Notes under the pieces: model-generated | Databases searched by the model: none | What the model saw: only the letters and a program-made list of their open reading frames with translations | Told to the model about the DNA's origin: nothing | Made by a program: the position numbers and the translations under genes | Assembly (NCBI GenBank): GCA_050291245.1 | Contig: JBNKJP010000012.1 | Location: forward strand, 186,001 to 250,000 | DNA: 64,000 nt | Source: Thiodiazotropha sp050291245 | GTDB lineage: Bacteria; Pseudomonadota; Gammaproteobacteria; Chromatiales; Chromatiaceae | Direction: 5' to 3' | Part shown: positions 26,406 to 36,563 of the stretch, one piece after another | How positions within the stretch are numbered: the stretch's first letter is position 1 | Layout of the letters: each line of letters starts with the position of its first letter

Positions 26406-27680
26406 TCAGGAAACCTCCCGGGCCAGAAGATCGAGGGCTGCCCCGACTACCAGGAAGGAACCGAAAATCACGATCAGGTCCTCTGGGGCGGCGGCTTGAA
26501 GCGCGGTATGAAGCGCGTCGGCCACATCGTGATGACAGGAGATACGGCCATCCACTCCGATCTCGGCCAGCAACCGGGCCAACTGTCCCGCCTCCCTACC
26601 GCGTGTTCCGGCCAGATCCACCAGCAACCAATCATCCACCTCGGACGCTACCCGGGTGAGTATACGACGAGCCTCCTTGTCCTTGAGGAGTCCCACCAGG
26701 GCGTAAACCCGGCCGCCCCAATCGAGTTGCTGGAGATAACCGATGAGTGACTCCACCGCCTGGGGATTGTGCGCCACGTCGAGCAGCAGACTGGGGGTAC
26801 CCGGAATCCACTGCAGACGACCGCTCAGAGAGACCTTGAGCAGACCATCGGACACCTGGTCCCAGGTCAAAGGAAGACGCGTCTGCAGCAAACAGGTCGC
26901 CATCACCACGGCACTGGCATTGAGTTCCTGCCCCACCCCCTGGAGATTGGAATCCGGCAGCCGGACACCTTCGCTTCGACCACGAAACCAGATCCACCCC
27001 TGAGATACCCGGTCTGCCTGAAAATCCCGCCCGGCGAGATACGCCTCGGCGCGGATCGAACGGGCATACTCGAGCACCGATTCGGGCATCTGCGGATCGC
27101 CCAGCACCACGGGACGCCCAGGACGCATGATACCGGCCTTCTCCCGCCCGATCTGTTGACGGTCATGACCCAGCCAATCGCAATGATCCAGATCGATCAT
27201 GGTAATCAAAGCCAGATCAGCATCCACGATATTCACGGCATCCAGGCGTCCGCCCAAGCCCACTTCAAGGATCATCAGATCCGGATCGGCCTCGGTAAAT
27301 AGCAGCAGCGCGGCCAGGGTGCCGAATTCGAAATAGGTCAGGGGAATGTCGTCACGGGCCTGATCGATGCGCTCAAATACCCGGCAAAGATCCCCATCGG
27401 AAGCGCATTCGCCATTCAAGCGAATGCGTTCATTGTAGCGGATGAGATGGGGCGAGGTGTAACTGCCGACACGGTAACCCGCCTGACGGTAGATCGACTC
27501 GAGCAACGCCACACAGGAACCCTTGCCGTTGGTGCCCGCCACACTGATCACCACGCCACGGAGTCCTTCGGGGTGGAGCCTTTTCCAGACCCGCGAAACC
27601 CGTGCCAGACCGAGCTCAATCTCTTGCGGGTGCAGGGTCGATTGCCAGTCGAGCCACTCATCCAGGTTATCGAATCGCAT
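26406..27680 (-). CDS. folC: bifunctional dihydrofolate/folylpolyglutamate synthase
   Basis: Adds Glu to dihydropteroate and later polyglutamate tails to folates, with ATP. 424 residues, typical. P-loop region VAGTNGKGS near 46-54, SPHLIRYNERIRLNG, FEFGTLAALLLF and EVGLGGRLDAVNIV are family landmarks. It follows accD after 29 nt on the same strand. With nudB in this window it makes two folate-pathway genes, though they are 9 kb apart. Confidence 0.96.
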   Translation of the reverse strand: MRFDNLDEWLDWQSTLHPQEIELGLARVSRVWKRLHPEGLRGVVISVAGTNGKGSCVALLESIYRQAGYRVGSYTSPHLIRYNERIRLNGECASDGDLCRVFERIDQARDDIPLTYFEFGTLAALLLFTEADPDLMILEVGLGGRLDAVNIVDADLALITMIDLDHCDWLGHDRQQIGREKAGIMRPGRPVVLGDPQMPESVLEYARSIRAEAYLAGRDFQADRVSQGWIWFRGRSEGVRLPDSNLQGVGQELNASAVVMATCLLQTRLPLTWDQVSDGLLKVSLSGRLQWIPGTPSLLLDVAHNPQAVESLIGYLQQLDWGGRVYALVGLLKDKEARRILTRVASEVDDWLLVDLAGTRGREAGQLARLLAEIGVDGRISCHHDVADALHTALQAAAPEDLIVIFGSFLVVGAALDLLAREVS

Positions 27681-27709
27681 CGATCGCTAGTTGAAAGAGG
27701 TCAATGGTC

Positions 27710-28570
27710 TCAGGATCTGGGATTATTAATCAGGATGTTCAACAGGTCAGCAATCCGATCCCGCATGTCCCGTCGGTCGATGATCATATCGATCGCACCA
27801 TGTTCGAGAAGAAATTCGCTGCGCTGAAAGCCTTCCGGCAATTTCTCCCGCACGGTTTGCTCGATGACCCGGGGACCGGCGAATCCGATCAGCGCATTGG
27901 GCTCTGCCACGTTGATGTCACCCAGCATGGCCAGGCTTGCGGAGACACCGCCCATGGTCGGATCGGTCATCACCGAGATAAACGGCAGGCCACGCTTCTG
28001 CAAACGTTCCAGGGCCGCGCTGGTCTTGGCCATCTGCATCAGGGAGTAGAGGGATTCCTGCATGCGCGCGCCGCCGCTGGCGGAAAAACAGACCAGTGGG
28101 GTATGTCGCTCGAGCGCCATGTTCACCGCACGTACGAACCGCTCCCCCACCACGGATCCCATCGACCCCCCCATGAAAGCGAATTCAAATGCAGCCACGA
28201 CCAGGTCCATACCCTTGAGCTGCCCCCGCATCACCACCAGGGCGTCCTTTTCACCGGAACTTTTCTGGGCCTGGGTGAGACGCTCTTTGTATTTCTTGCT
28301 GTCTTTGAATTTCAACGGATCCATGGATTCCAGATTTGCCCCGATCTCCTCCTGGGGTTCCGGATCGAGGAAGGTCTCGAGTCGTCGCCGTGCATTGATG
28401 CGATTGTGAAAATTGCACTTCGGACACACATCCAGATTCCTTTCCATTTCCGCCCGGTAGAGGATTGCGCTGCAGCCGGGGCATTTGGCCCACAGACCTT
28501 CAGGGACTGCGCGCTTATGCCCACCATCCGTACGGATGCGACTGGGCATCAGTTTTTCGAACCAACTCAT
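27710..28570 (-). CDS. accD: acetyl-CoA carboxylase carboxyltransferase, beta subunit
   Basis: Beta subunit of the carboxyltransferase that makes malonyl-CoA for fatty-acid synthesis. 286 residues from ATG at 28570 (MSWFEKL), chosen because the preceding ATG three codons upstream has no spacing from AGGTAG. Zinc ribbon Cys30, Cys33, Cys49, Cys52; crotonase-type core with FSASGGARMQESLYSLMQM and DPTMGGVSASLAMLGD. The alpha subunit gene is not in the window. Lies between trpA and folC, as in Pseudomonas. Confidence 0.97.
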   Translation of the reverse strand: MSWFEKLMPSRIRTDGGHKRAVPEGLWAKCPGCSAILYRAEMERNLDVCPKCNFHNRINARRRLETFLDPEPQEEIGANLESMDPLKFKDSKKYKERLTQAQKSSGEKDALVVMRGQLKGMDLVVAAFEFAFMGGSMGSVVGERFVRAVNMALERHTPLVCFSASGGARMQESLYSLMQMAKTSAALERLQKRGLPFISVMTDPTMGGVSASLAMLGDINVAEPNALIGFAGPRVIEQTVREKLPEGFQRSEFLLEHGAIDMIIDRRDMRDRIADLLNILINNPRS

Positions 28571-28683
28571 CGTTGTCATCTACCTTTTGTTAAATCATGG
28601 CTAACCGCCCGTGCCCTGTTTCAGATCGATAATCGATCCCCGCGAGGCACCTGCCCCGGGCCGTGGCGCAATTCGGGGTCATC

Positions 28684-29493
28684 TCAACCCTTCGCATCCA
28701 GAGCCTGACGCATGGATGCCAGCAGCTCCCTGAGTGACGCCCCGATCTTTTCAGGTTGATCGGCCAATGCCTCGATGCGCGAAACCAGTGCACTGCCGAC
28801 CACCACGGCATCGGCCATTTCACCGACCGCAGCCGCGGTTGCGGCGTCCTTGATGCCAAAACCCACGCCAACCGGAAGCGTGGTACGGCTGCGAACCTGC
28901 TCAAGATGGCTTTCGAGATCCGCCAGATCGAGATGGCTGGCGCCGGTCACGCCCTTAATGGAAACATAGTAGACGAAGCCACCGGACAGATCGCAGATCC
29001 GTTGTATCCGTTCTTCCGTACTGGTTGGCGCAATCAGATAGATCTGATCGAGATCCCAAGTCTTCAGTATCGCCTGCAATCCCTCACCCTCCTCCGGAGG
29101 AACATCCACGATCAGCACCCCATCCACGCCCGCCTCCGCGGCCCGCTCGGCGAAATTTTCGTACCCCATGATCTCGATGGGATTCAGGTAGCCCATCAGA
29201 ACCACCGGGGTCTCCCCATCGAGCATCCGGAACTGCTGCACCATCTCCAGCACATCGCTGAGGCTGACATGGTATTCCAGCGCCCGCTCACTGGCCCGTT
29301 GAATCACCGGCCCGTCGGCCATGGGATCGGAAAACGGCACCCCGAGTTCAATCACGTCCGCTCCGGCGGATACCAGGTCCTGCATCAGGTCCACGGTAAT
29401 CTCCGGCAATGGATCTCCCGCCGTAATATAGGGAATCAGAGCGGTTTTGCCCTGCTGCTTGAGCTTTTCGAATCTCTGGGCAAGCAGACTCAT
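28684..29493 (-). CDS. trpA: tryptophan synthase alpha chain
   Basis: Cleaves indole-3-glycerol phosphate to indole and G3P and channels indole to TrpB. 269 residues, TIM barrel. Catalytic Glu49 (DVIELGVPFSDP) and Asp60 (PMADGPVIQ) are present; phosphate-binding VGFGIKDAATAAAVG near 213. Its start overlaps the trpB stop by 4 nt. Confidence 0.97.
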   Translation of the reverse strand: MSLLAQRFEKLKQQGKTALIPYITAGDPLPEITVDLMQDLVSAGADVIELGVPFSDPMADGPVIQRASERALEYHVSLSDVLEMVQQFRMLDGETPVVLMGYLNPIEIMGYENFAERAAEAGVDGVLIVDVPPEEGEGLQAILKTWDLDQIYLIAPTSTEERIQRICDLSGGFVYYVSIKGVTGASHLDLADLESHLEQVRSRTTLPVGVGFGIKDAATAAAVGEMADAVVVGSALVSRIEALADQPEKIGASLRELLASMRQALDAKG

Positions 29494-30707
29494 AGTTTCA
29501 AACCCTCTTGTGCCGCCACGGTGTGCATGTCCTTGTCGCCCCGACCGGAGAGATTTACCAGAACGATCTGATCTTTACTCATCCTGGGCGCCAGCTTGGC
29601 CGCATAGGCCAGGGCATGGCTCGACTCCAGCGCGGGAATGATGCCTTCAATGCGGGTCAAGGCGTGAAACGCCGCCAGCGCCTCCTTATCATCGATCGCC
29701 ACATACTGAGCCCGTCCACTGTCTTTCAACCAGGCGTGTTCGGGGCCCACACCCGGGTAATCCAAACCCGCGGAAATCGAGTGGGTCTCGATGATCTGTC
29801 CGTCCGGATCCTCCATCAGATAGGTGCGGTTGCCGTGCAGAACACCAGGACGCCCGGCGCACAGGGGAGCCGCATGATGTCCGGTCTCCAAGCCGTCGCC
29901 CGCGGCCTCGACACCATAGATGGCAACGTCCCGATCATCCAGGTAGGGATAGAACAACCCGATCGCATTTGAACCCCCACCCACACAGGCGACCAGCGCA
30001 TCCGGTTGACGACCGGCCAGTTCGAGCATCTGGGTCCGGGCTTCGCGACCGATCACCGACTGAAAGTCCCTGACCATCGCCGGATAGGGATGCGGTCCCG
30101 CTACCGTACCGATGATGTAGAAGGTGTCATCCACATGGGTAACCCAGTCGCGCATAGCCTCGTTGAGGGCATCTTTGAGGGTCTTGGAACCGGACTCCAC
30201 CGCACGGACCTCCGCCCCCAGCAGACGCATGCGATAGACATTCGCCTCCTGACGTGCCATGTCCACCGACCCCATGTAGACCACACACTCCAGCCCCAGA
30301 CGGGCGGCCACCGTGGCCGTGGCGACGCCATGCTGACCCGCGCCGGTCTCCGCGATAATCCGGGTCTTGCCCATGTGACGAGCCAGCAAGGCCTGCCCCA
30401 CGGTATTGTTCACCTTGTGCGCGCCGGTATGATTCAGATCCTCCCGTTTCAGGTAGATCTGGGCACCTCCGAGTTCTCGGCTCCAGCGTTTGGCATGATA
30501 CACCGGGGATGGCCGGCCCACATAGTGTTTCAGGTCTTCATCCAGTTCCCGGACAAAGTCTTCATCCTGCATGAAACGCTGATAGGCCTCGCGCAACTCA
30601 TCAAGGGGTTTCATCAGGGTTTCCGAGACGAAGAGTCCACCATAGGGTCCGAAATGCCCTCGCTCGTCCGGTAAACTTCCAATGATCTTTTCAGCTGTTG
30701 TCGCCAC
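29490..30707 (-). CDS. trpB: tryptophan synthase beta chain
   Basis: PLP enzyme joining indole and serine. 405 residues. PLP Lys98 in HTGAHKVNN; monovalent-cation and phosphate region CVGGGSNAIGLFYPY near 247; GRPSPVYHAKR upstream. Its start overlaps trpF by 17 nt, giving a trpF-trpB-trpA unit with overlaps at both joints. Other trp genes (trpE, trpG, trpD, trpC) are not in the window. Confidence 0.98.
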   Translation of the reverse strand: MATTAEKIIGSLPDERGHFGPYGGLFVSETLMKPLDELREAYQRFMQDEDFVRELDEDLKHYVGRPSPVYHAKRWSRELGGAQIYLKREDLNHTGAHKVNNTVGQALLARHMGKTRIIAETGAGQHGVATATVAARLGLECVVYMGSVDMARQEANVYRMRLLGAEVRAVESGSKTLKDALNEAMRDWVTHVDDTFYIIGTVAGPHPYPAMVRDFQSVIGREARTQMLELAGRQPDALVACVGGGSNAIGLFYPYLDDRDVAIYGVEAAGDGLETGHHAAPLCAGRPGVLHGNRTYLMEDPDGQIIETHSISAGLDYPGVGPEHAWLKDSGRAQYVAIDDKEALAAFHALTRIEGIIPALESSHALAYAAKLAPRMSKDQIVLVNLSGRGDKDMHTVAAQEGLKL

Positions 30708-31317
30708 GCTTCACTCCTGCAATGAAGGCTTCAATTTTCGACTTGTCCTTGATGCCCTTGGCGGCCTCGACGCCGCCGCTGACATCCACGGCATAAGGGT
30801 GGACGGTAACCACCGCCCGGGTCACATTCTCACTGTTGAGGCCACCCGCCAGTACGATCTGACGGCACAGATCCGCGGGTATCCGGGACCAGTCGAAAAC
30901 CTGCCCCGTCCCCCCCGGCACACCCGCCTGATAGGTATCGAGCAACAATCCGGAAGCCGCCCCATAAACCAGGGCCTGAGCCGTCAGATCGGTATCCGGG
31001 CGCATGCGTATCGCTTTGATCCAGGGACGCCCGAAACCCTCGCAGGCCTCGGCAGATTCGTCACCGTGAAATTGCAGCAGATCCAGGGGAACCTCCCCCA
31101 GGATACGCTCGATCTCGGTTCGTTCCTGATTCACGAACAGACCCACCACTGTAACAAAGGGCGGCAGGCTTTTCACAATTCGGGCCGCATCACTGACCGA
31201 TATCGCCCTAGGACTGGGCGGATAAAACACCAAACCGATGGCGTCAGCGCCACACTCAACGGCTACCTGGGCGTCTTCGACCCGGGTAATACCACAAATT
31301 TTGATTCTTGTTCTCAT
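30691..31317 (-). CDS. trpF: phosphoribosylanthranilate isomerase
   Basis: Amadori isomerase of tryptophan synthesis, 208 residues, one TIM barrel. KICGITRVEDA at the N-terminus holds the catalytic Cys, the matching general-acid Asp lies in LLLDTYQAGVPGGTG, and VLAGGLNSENV plus VDVSGGVE bind phosphate. First gene of trpFBA; truA ends 61 nt upstream. Confidence 0.97.
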   Translation of the reverse strand: MRTRIKICGITRVEDAQVAVECGADAIGLVFYPPSPRAISVSDAARIVKSLPPFVTVVGLFVNQERTEIERILGEVPLDLLQFHGDESAEACEGFGRPWIKAIRMRPDTDLTAQALVYGAASGLLLDTYQAGVPGGTGQVFDWSRIPADLCRQIVLAGGLNSENVTRAVVTVHPYAVDVSGGVEAAKGIKDKSKIEAFIAGVKRGDNS

Positions 31318-31378
31318 CGGACTCAGAAAGATACCTCATGCTGCTGCAGGGCGCCATCCTCGAATACCAGCGGGATTT

Positions 31379-32191
31379 TCACTTGCCGGTTCCGCTGAAA
31401 AACGACGATCCTGGCGACGCCGTGGCAACCTCACTCATCCCATTGAGACCGAACGCCACCGGGTAGTCAACCTGTGTCAGGTAGAGTCCCTGGGGCGGTG
31501 CTGTAACCCCTCCCAGGGTTCGATCGCGATATCCAAGCACCGACTCGGCCCAGGATTCGGGTTGTTCCTGCTTGCCAATGGCCATCAAAACCCCGGCAAT
31601 ATTACGTACCATATGATGCAGGAAGGCATTGGCGTGGATATCGATGCTCACCCGTTCACCCTCACGGCTCACACTCAAACGGTGAATGGTTCTGACCGGA
31701 TGCTTGGCCTGACAGCCCATGGCACGGAAAGAGGAGAAATCGTGAGTTCCCACCAAATACTGCCCGGCACGATGCATCGCCTGTTCATCCAGCGGGTGGT
31801 GCACCCACACCGCACGGTTCCGCCACAGCGCGGAACGGAAACTCCGGTTGAGAATCAGATAGCGATAGTGACGCCCCACAGCACTGAACCGGGCATGGAA
31901 GGCCTCCGGCATCTCTCGGGCCCAGGAAACGCTGATGTCATCGGGTAGATTGACATTGCAGCCAAGCACCCAGGAGCGTGTGCTGCGTTTCGCCGAGGTT
32001 TCAAAATGCACCACCTGTCCGGTCGCGTGCACCCCGGTATCGGTACGCCCGGCGCAGTGCACTCCGACCCGATGATCGGCCACCTTGGAAACCGCTTCTT
32101 CCAGTAACTCCTGCACGCTACGGACGTCACCCTGGTACTGCCAGCCGTGAAATCCGCTGCCGTCGTACTCGACACCCAAAGCCACTCTCAT
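31379..32191 (-). CDS. truA: tRNA pseudouridine(38-40) synthase
   Basis: Converts U38-U40 to pseudouridine in the anticodon stem of many tRNAs. 270 residues; nucleophile Asp51 in CAGRTDTGVHATGQ; FHARFSAVGRHYRYLI and HHMVRNIAGVLMAIG are also typical. It follows fimV after a strong terminator hairpin, so it probably has its own promoter and leads the downstream trp/acc run. Confidence 0.97.
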   Translation of the reverse strand: MRVALGVEYDGSGFHGWQYQGDVRSVQELLEEAVSKVADHRVGVHCAGRTDTGVHATGQVVHFETSAKRSTRSWVLGCNVNLPDDISVSWAREMPEAFHARFSAVGRHYRYLILNRSFRSALWRNRAVWVHHPLDEQAMHRAGQYLVGTHDFSSFRAMGCQAKHPVRTIHRLSVSREGERVSIDIHANAFLHHMVRNIAGVLMAIGKQEQPESWAESVLGYRDRTLGGVTAPPQGLYLTQVDYPVAFGLNGMSEVATASPGSSFFSGTGK

Positions 32192-32216
32192 CTTTTTCCC
32201 CGGTCGACTTCTTCAC

Positions 32217-32246
32217 AAAAAAGGGCGCAACCCGGGTTGCGCCCTT
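32217..32246 (-). terminator. rho-independent terminator of fimV
   Basis: A 26-nt perfect palindrome (32221-32246; half-site AAGGGCGCAACCC) read on the minus strand just after the fimV stop and followed by a run of six T (complement of A 32217-32222). The fully self-complementary stem with U-tract is a textbook intrinsic terminator separating fimV from truA. Confidence 0.88.
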
Positions 32247-32303
32247 AATCAGCCGAGCCGACCGGAAGGGTCAGCCCAGTGTAGCGTCTCTAGATCATTC
32301 GGA

Positions 32304-35078
32304 TCAGGAACCGAGGGTCTCCAGCAGTTCCTTGGCTTCCTGCTGTTGGGCATCACTGCCCTCACCCATGACCTCCTCCAGGATACTCTTGGCGCCTTCG
32401 TTGTCACCCATGTCGATATAGGCGCGAGCCAGGTCCAGTTTGGTGGTAATCTCATCGGTGGAATCGAGATCAAGATTCTCGCTGTGACTATGCAACAGAC
32501 TGATCTCGTCGACATCCCCCGTCGCCTCGTCGCTCTCCAGACTGGAGGAGAGACCCTCCAGTTCCTTCTCGATACTTTCAAGATCCAGGTTGTCCAGACT
32601 CTCGGAATCTTCCAGTTCGATGGCCCCCTGATCGTCGGTCTGGGTCTTATCCAGAACGTCTTCGATTTCGGACAGGTCGAACGGCAAGGGCTCTTCTTCG
32701 ACTTGCGGGGCGGCCTCGGCACTTGAAGCGGGAATGGAATCCACCTCCAGGTCACTCAGATCGATATCCAAGGCATCGGAATCCTCACTGGTCTGGGAAT
32801 CATCCACACCCTCCATCTTGTTCAGGAATTCGGAATCCAGCGAGAGATCGGTTTCGAGACTTTCAGAGTCCATCTCGTCCAGGTTATCCAGCTCACTCAG
32901 ATCCATGGAGTCGAAATCTCCACCCAAATCCCCCAGAGCATCCTGGGGTTCTTCTGCGGGTGGAGCCGGAGTTGGGGCTGGCTCCGGTACCCGGGTAATG
33001 TCGGGTGCATCGAGATCCAGATCCAGATCACCAATTTCATCCAAACCTTCTGCGGCCGCCATACCCGCTGCGCCTGCGAATAAGGCATGTGAGGGATTCA
33101 ACTCCTTGCCCATGGCGGCAATCTTGGACCAGGCATCCGGATTGCGGTCTTGCAGCCCGGCATTGGACATCTCCTGGGCCAGATCGGTAAAGACATCGGG
33201 CTTTTTGGCGGAATAGTAGATCTCAAGCAGCTTCTGCTTCAGTTCCACCCGATCCGGATACTTCTCGATGGCCTGTTTGATCAGCTCTTCCGCCTGCTGG
33301 TAGCGACCGTAAGCGATGTAGACATCCGCCTCGGAAAGCGGATCCACCTCACCGGTTTCATCCTGCAGGGCATCGATGTCACTGGGTGAGAAATCGCTCA
33401 TGAACGAGGTCTCATCCGTAGGCGAGGTCAGGGAGCTGTTGTCATCGGTACCCCGGGAAAGGATGTCACTATCCGGAGAGACCAGGATGCTTTCGGCAAA
33501 CTCCGCTTCCGCCTCTTTGCGGCGCCGCATGACCAGGGTCAACAGACCAATCACCACCACCGCGATGCCACCAACGGCAGCCACCATGGTGGAATTCTCT
33601 TTCAGGCTGTCGAAATAACCGACCTTTTTGACCGGCGTGGTTCCGACCGGGGGTTTTTCGAGTTTGGGCGGCTGCACCTCGGGCTTGGGTTCGACCGCAG
33701 GCGATTCCGCGGGTTCACTCGGAACTTGTGTTTCAGTGACGGCGGGTGCGGGCTCAGGGGTCACGCCAGCCGCTTCAGCCGGTGGTTGAGCCTCAGGTGT
33801 TTCCGGTTCCGGCTGAGCCGTCTGTTCCGCCGGAGGCTGTGCGGTCTCAGGGGCCGCCATGGGCGTTTCGGCTACCGTTACCCCTGGCTCTTCGACAACC
33901 GCTTCTTCAGTAACCACCTCTTCGGTAACGGGTGCTTCCGCCGTCTCAGGCGGCTGCTGCATCTCGTCCATTTTTTCCGCAGCCACGGACTGGGCGGCCT
34001 GGACTTCCGCGAGCTGATCGTTCTTCAATGTCAGCAGGCGCTGTATGTCCTTGATCTGATTCTCGAGCTCCTGAACCCGGGTTCGCAGGGCATCGTTCTC
34101 CTGCAGTGCGCCTTCGTTGGATTCGCGCACCAGAAGGATTTCATTCTGCAGACGCTGGATCTCATCCGATGCGGCACCTTCACGCTCCGCCTGTTCACCG
34201 CCTGCCGGCTTGGGGGATGCCAGCTTCAGTCGATCCTGGGGGGGTTCCGCTGCACGGGCGCCGCCCCGCTCTGTACTCGGTGCCGGCGCGGCCGTACCCG
34301 AACGCCAGGCCCGGGTCTGGGCCATGAATTCTTCCCGGGCCTCCTGCTTGGAGCGAGCGGTCACATTCGCGTCTTCCGGCAGACGTAATACCGATCCAAC
34401 CTTGAGGTTGTTCACATTATCATTGACGAAGGCGGAGGGATTGTAATCCTGCAGCGCCATCATGACCTGTTCGATCGATTCACCGCCCTGCTGCATCTGC
34501 TTTGCGATGGACCAGAGGTTGTCGTTGGGCTGAACCGGACCGTATTCCCGCTCACCCGCCGCACCGACCATCGCAACCGGCGAGGCTTCCCGTGGGGCGG
34601 CTGCACTGCGCGATGGCATCACACGACTCGTAGGCTGTCGGCCAGCGCTAGGCGCATTAACCCTGGCGGGCTTGCGCTGAAGGGTAACCGGCGGATCGAG
34701 AAGCACCGTGAACTCCCTCACTAGACGGCCTTTGGGCCAGTTAACCTCAACGAGGAAATTCAGGAAGGGTTCCCGAATCGGGTCTTTACTGGAAATGGTG
34801 ATCACCGGTTTGCCCGAAGCCGTCATCTGGGGGGCAAACTTCAAACCGGTCAGATGAAACGGCCGCTGCATGCCCGCCTTCTCAAAAGCCTCCTGTGAGG
34901 CCAGTGAAACGCGCACATCCTGTAGTTCCTCGCGGGTGACTGAAAGCAGATCGATGTCGGCCTTGAAGATCTGATTAAGTGCCGATTGAGGGTGGATTTC
35001 ACCCAGACCGAGAGCGAGAGCGCCCATGGGTGAGAGGGCTGTTGCGACAGCCACTGCCAGAGACAGCTTACGAATCAT
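32304..35078 (-). CDS. fimV: FimV/HubP-like polar inner-membrane protein
   Basis: Polar landmark/organiser needed for type IV pilus function and chemotactic-protein placement in relatives. 924 residues. Signal sequence (to about 22), FimV N-terminal domain (about 23-135), LysM-type peptidoglycan-binding module (180-234), coiled coil (about 310-375), a Pro/Glu-rich linker, one membrane helix near 497-517, then a very acidic cytoplasmic part with TPR-like helices near 580-625 and the conserved FimV C-terminal domain (about 880-924). Between asd and truA, as in Pseudomonas. Confidence 0.94.
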   Translation of the reverse strand: MIRKLSLAVAVATALSPMGALALGLGEIHPQSALNQIFKADIDLLSVTREELQDVRVSLASQEAFEKAGMQRPFHLTGLKFAPQMTASGKPVITISSKDPIREPFLNFLVEVNWPKGRLVREFTVLLDPPVTLQRKPARVNAPSAGRQPTSRVMPSRSAAAPREASPVAMVGAAGEREYGPVQPNDNLWSIAKQMQQGGESIEQVMMALQDYNPSAFVNDNVNNLKVGSVLRLPEDANVTARSKQEAREEFMAQTRAWRSGTAAPAPSTERGGARAAEPPQDRLKLASPKPAGGEQAEREGAASDEIQRLQNEILLVRESNEGALQENDALRTRVQELENQIKDIQRLLTLKNDQLAEVQAAQSVAAEKMDEMQQPPETAEAPVTEEVVTEEAVVEEPGVTVAETPMAAPETAQPPAEQTAQPEPETPEAQPPAEAAGVTPEPAPAVTETQVPSEPAESPAVEPKPEVQPPKLEKPPVGTTPVKKVGYFDSLKENSTMVAAVGGIAVVVIGLLTLVMRRRKEAEAEFAESILVSPDSDILSRGTDDNSSLTSPTDETSFMSDFSPSDIDALQDETGEVDPLSEADVYIAYGRYQQAEELIKQAIEKYPDRVELKQKLLEIYYSAKKPDVFTDLAQEMSNAGLQDRNPDAWSKIAAMGKELNPSHALFAGAAGMAAAEGLDEIGDLDLDLDAPDITRVPEPAPTPAPPAEEPQDALGDLGGDFDSMDLSELDNLDEMDSESLETDLSLDSEFLNKMEGVDDSQTSEDSDALDIDLSDLEVDSIPASSAEAAPQVEEEPLPFDLSEIEDVLDKTQTDDQGAIELEDSESLDNLDLESIEKELEGLSSSLESDEATGDVDEISLLHSHSENLDLDSTDEITTKLDLARAYIDMGDNEGAKSILEEVMGEGSDAQQQEAKELLETLGS

Positions 35079-35420
35079 GCTTCACTCCTTGCCAGAAAAC
35101 AGTGCCCACCTGCCAAGTTCGGTTCTTGGCTTGGTCGGTTCAGAGGCCAGCCGGACAGCCCCGATAGGTTTGAGAATAAACTTAACAATTGATCGCTAAC
35201 TATAGCTGATGAATGATCTTTTTACCAAAAGTTAGTGGACCATCACAGCAATTATTGCACACCGGTTAGGGTTCTCGACCAGAACATATCAAAGTGAGAA
35301 ACCGATCGAACTTTCATAACAGACAGACGAATGGGTTCTCTGAGTAGCAGTCCTCTGACGAATTTGCTCCGGAGGGTTCCCCATAATCCCAAATGTGACC
35401 GCCACCCCTTGTCTGGAGAA
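35079..35420. other. intergenic region between asd and fimV
   Basis: 342 nt without a supportable gene. The fimV-proximal half is AT-rich and presumably carries the fimV promoter. A minus-strand open frame crossing into asd has an implausible composition and was not called. No repeat or clear terminator seen. Confidence 0.4.
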
Positions 35421-36536
35421 TCAGTCTTCAAGCAGGATTCTGAGCATCCGGCGCAAAGGTTCCGCAGCCCCCCACAATAACTGGTCACCCACCGTAAAGG
35501 CATTGAGATACTCACCGCCCATATTCATTTTTCGCAAACGCCCGACCGGAATACTCAGCCCTCCGGTGACCCGTGCCGGGCTCAATTCCCGCACCGTTGT
35601 CTCGCGTTCATTGGGGATTACCCGGACCCAGTCGTTGGCGCTTGCCAACATCGATTCCACCTCGTCTATCGGCACATCCTTACGTAACTTTATGGTTAAA
35701 GCCTGACTGTGGCAGCGCATGGATCCGATGCGCACACAGGTACCGTCGATGGGTACGGGATTGTCGCCGCGTCCCAGGATCTTGTTGGTCTCCACGAACC
35801 CTTTCCACTCCTCCTTGCTCTGACCATTGTCCAGTGGCACGTCGATCCAGGGAATCAGGCTGCCTGCCAACGCGGCACCAAACTGTTGGGTCGGAAAGTC
35901 ATCACTCCGCATGGTCTCGGCCACCTTGCGATCGATATCCAGGATTGCCGAGGCGGGATTGGCCAGTTCGGAATGGACCGCCTGCTCCAAAGCCCCCATC
36001 TGGCTGATCAGTTCACGCATGTTTCGGGCACCGGCGCCGGATGCGGCCTGATAGGTCATCGAAGTCGTCCACTCCACCAGATCCCGGGAAAACAACCCGC
36101 CCAGGGCCATCAACATCAGACTGACCGTGCAATTGCCGCCAATGAAGTCCCGCTTACCATCGGACAAGCCCTGACGGATCACCGAGTCGTTAACCGGATC
36201 GAGCACGATGATGGTGTGATCTTTCATACGCAGGGTGGAGGCCGCATCAATCCAGTAACCCTTCCAACCCGCGGCGCGCAGGGGCTCGAATACCTGCTTG
36301 GTATAGTCACCCCCCTGGCAGGTGACGATCACATCCATCGCTTTCAGAGCATCGATATCGTTAGCATCCTTCAGGGCGGGAATCGATTTGCCGATGTCGG
36401 GACCGGCCTGCCCGACCTGGGAGGTGGTGAAAAATACAGGCTCATCGATATGATCGAAGTCCCGCTCCTCCATCATCCGTCCCATCAGCACGGAACCCAC
36501 CATCCCGCGCCAACCTACAAATCCGACTCGCTTCAT
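35421..36536 (-). CDS. asd: aspartate-semialdehyde dehydrogenase
   Basis: NADPH-dependent reduction of aspartyl phosphate to the semialdehyde, the branch point for Lys, Met, Thr and diaminopimelate. 371 residues from ATG at 36536 (AGGG upstream); a TTG two codons earlier is not needed. NADP loop GWRGMVG at 8-14; catalytic Cys136 in GGNCTVSLMLMALGG; GMTYQAASGAGARN-like region (TSMTYQAASGAGARNM) near 165. E. coli-type gammaproteobacterial form. Between leuB and fimV. Confidence 0.96.
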   Translation of the reverse strand: MKRVGFVGWRGMVGSVLMGRMMEERDFDHIDEPVFFTTSQVGQAGPDIGKSIPALKDANDIDALKAMDVIVTCQGGDYTKQVFEPLRAAGWKGYWIDAASTLRMKDHTIIVLDPVNDSVIRQGLSDGKRDFIGGNCTVSLMLMALGGLFSRDLVEWTTSMTYQAASGAGARNMRELISQMGALEQAVHSELANPASAILDIDRKVAETMRSDDFPTQQFGAALAGSLIPWIDVPLDNGQSKEEWKGFVETNKILGRGDNPVPIDGTCVRIGSMRCHSQALTIKLRKDVPIDEVESMLASANDWVRVIPNERETTVRELSPARVTGGLSIPVGRLRKMNMGGEYLNAFTVGDQLLWGAAEPLRRMLRILLED

Positions 36537-36563
36537 TCTCAAACCCTTTTCTTCAAATTATGA

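Noticed and set aside
35252..35515. 87-codon minus-strand frame between asd and fimV
   Set aside because: Overlaps the asd 3' end, odd composition, no RBS.
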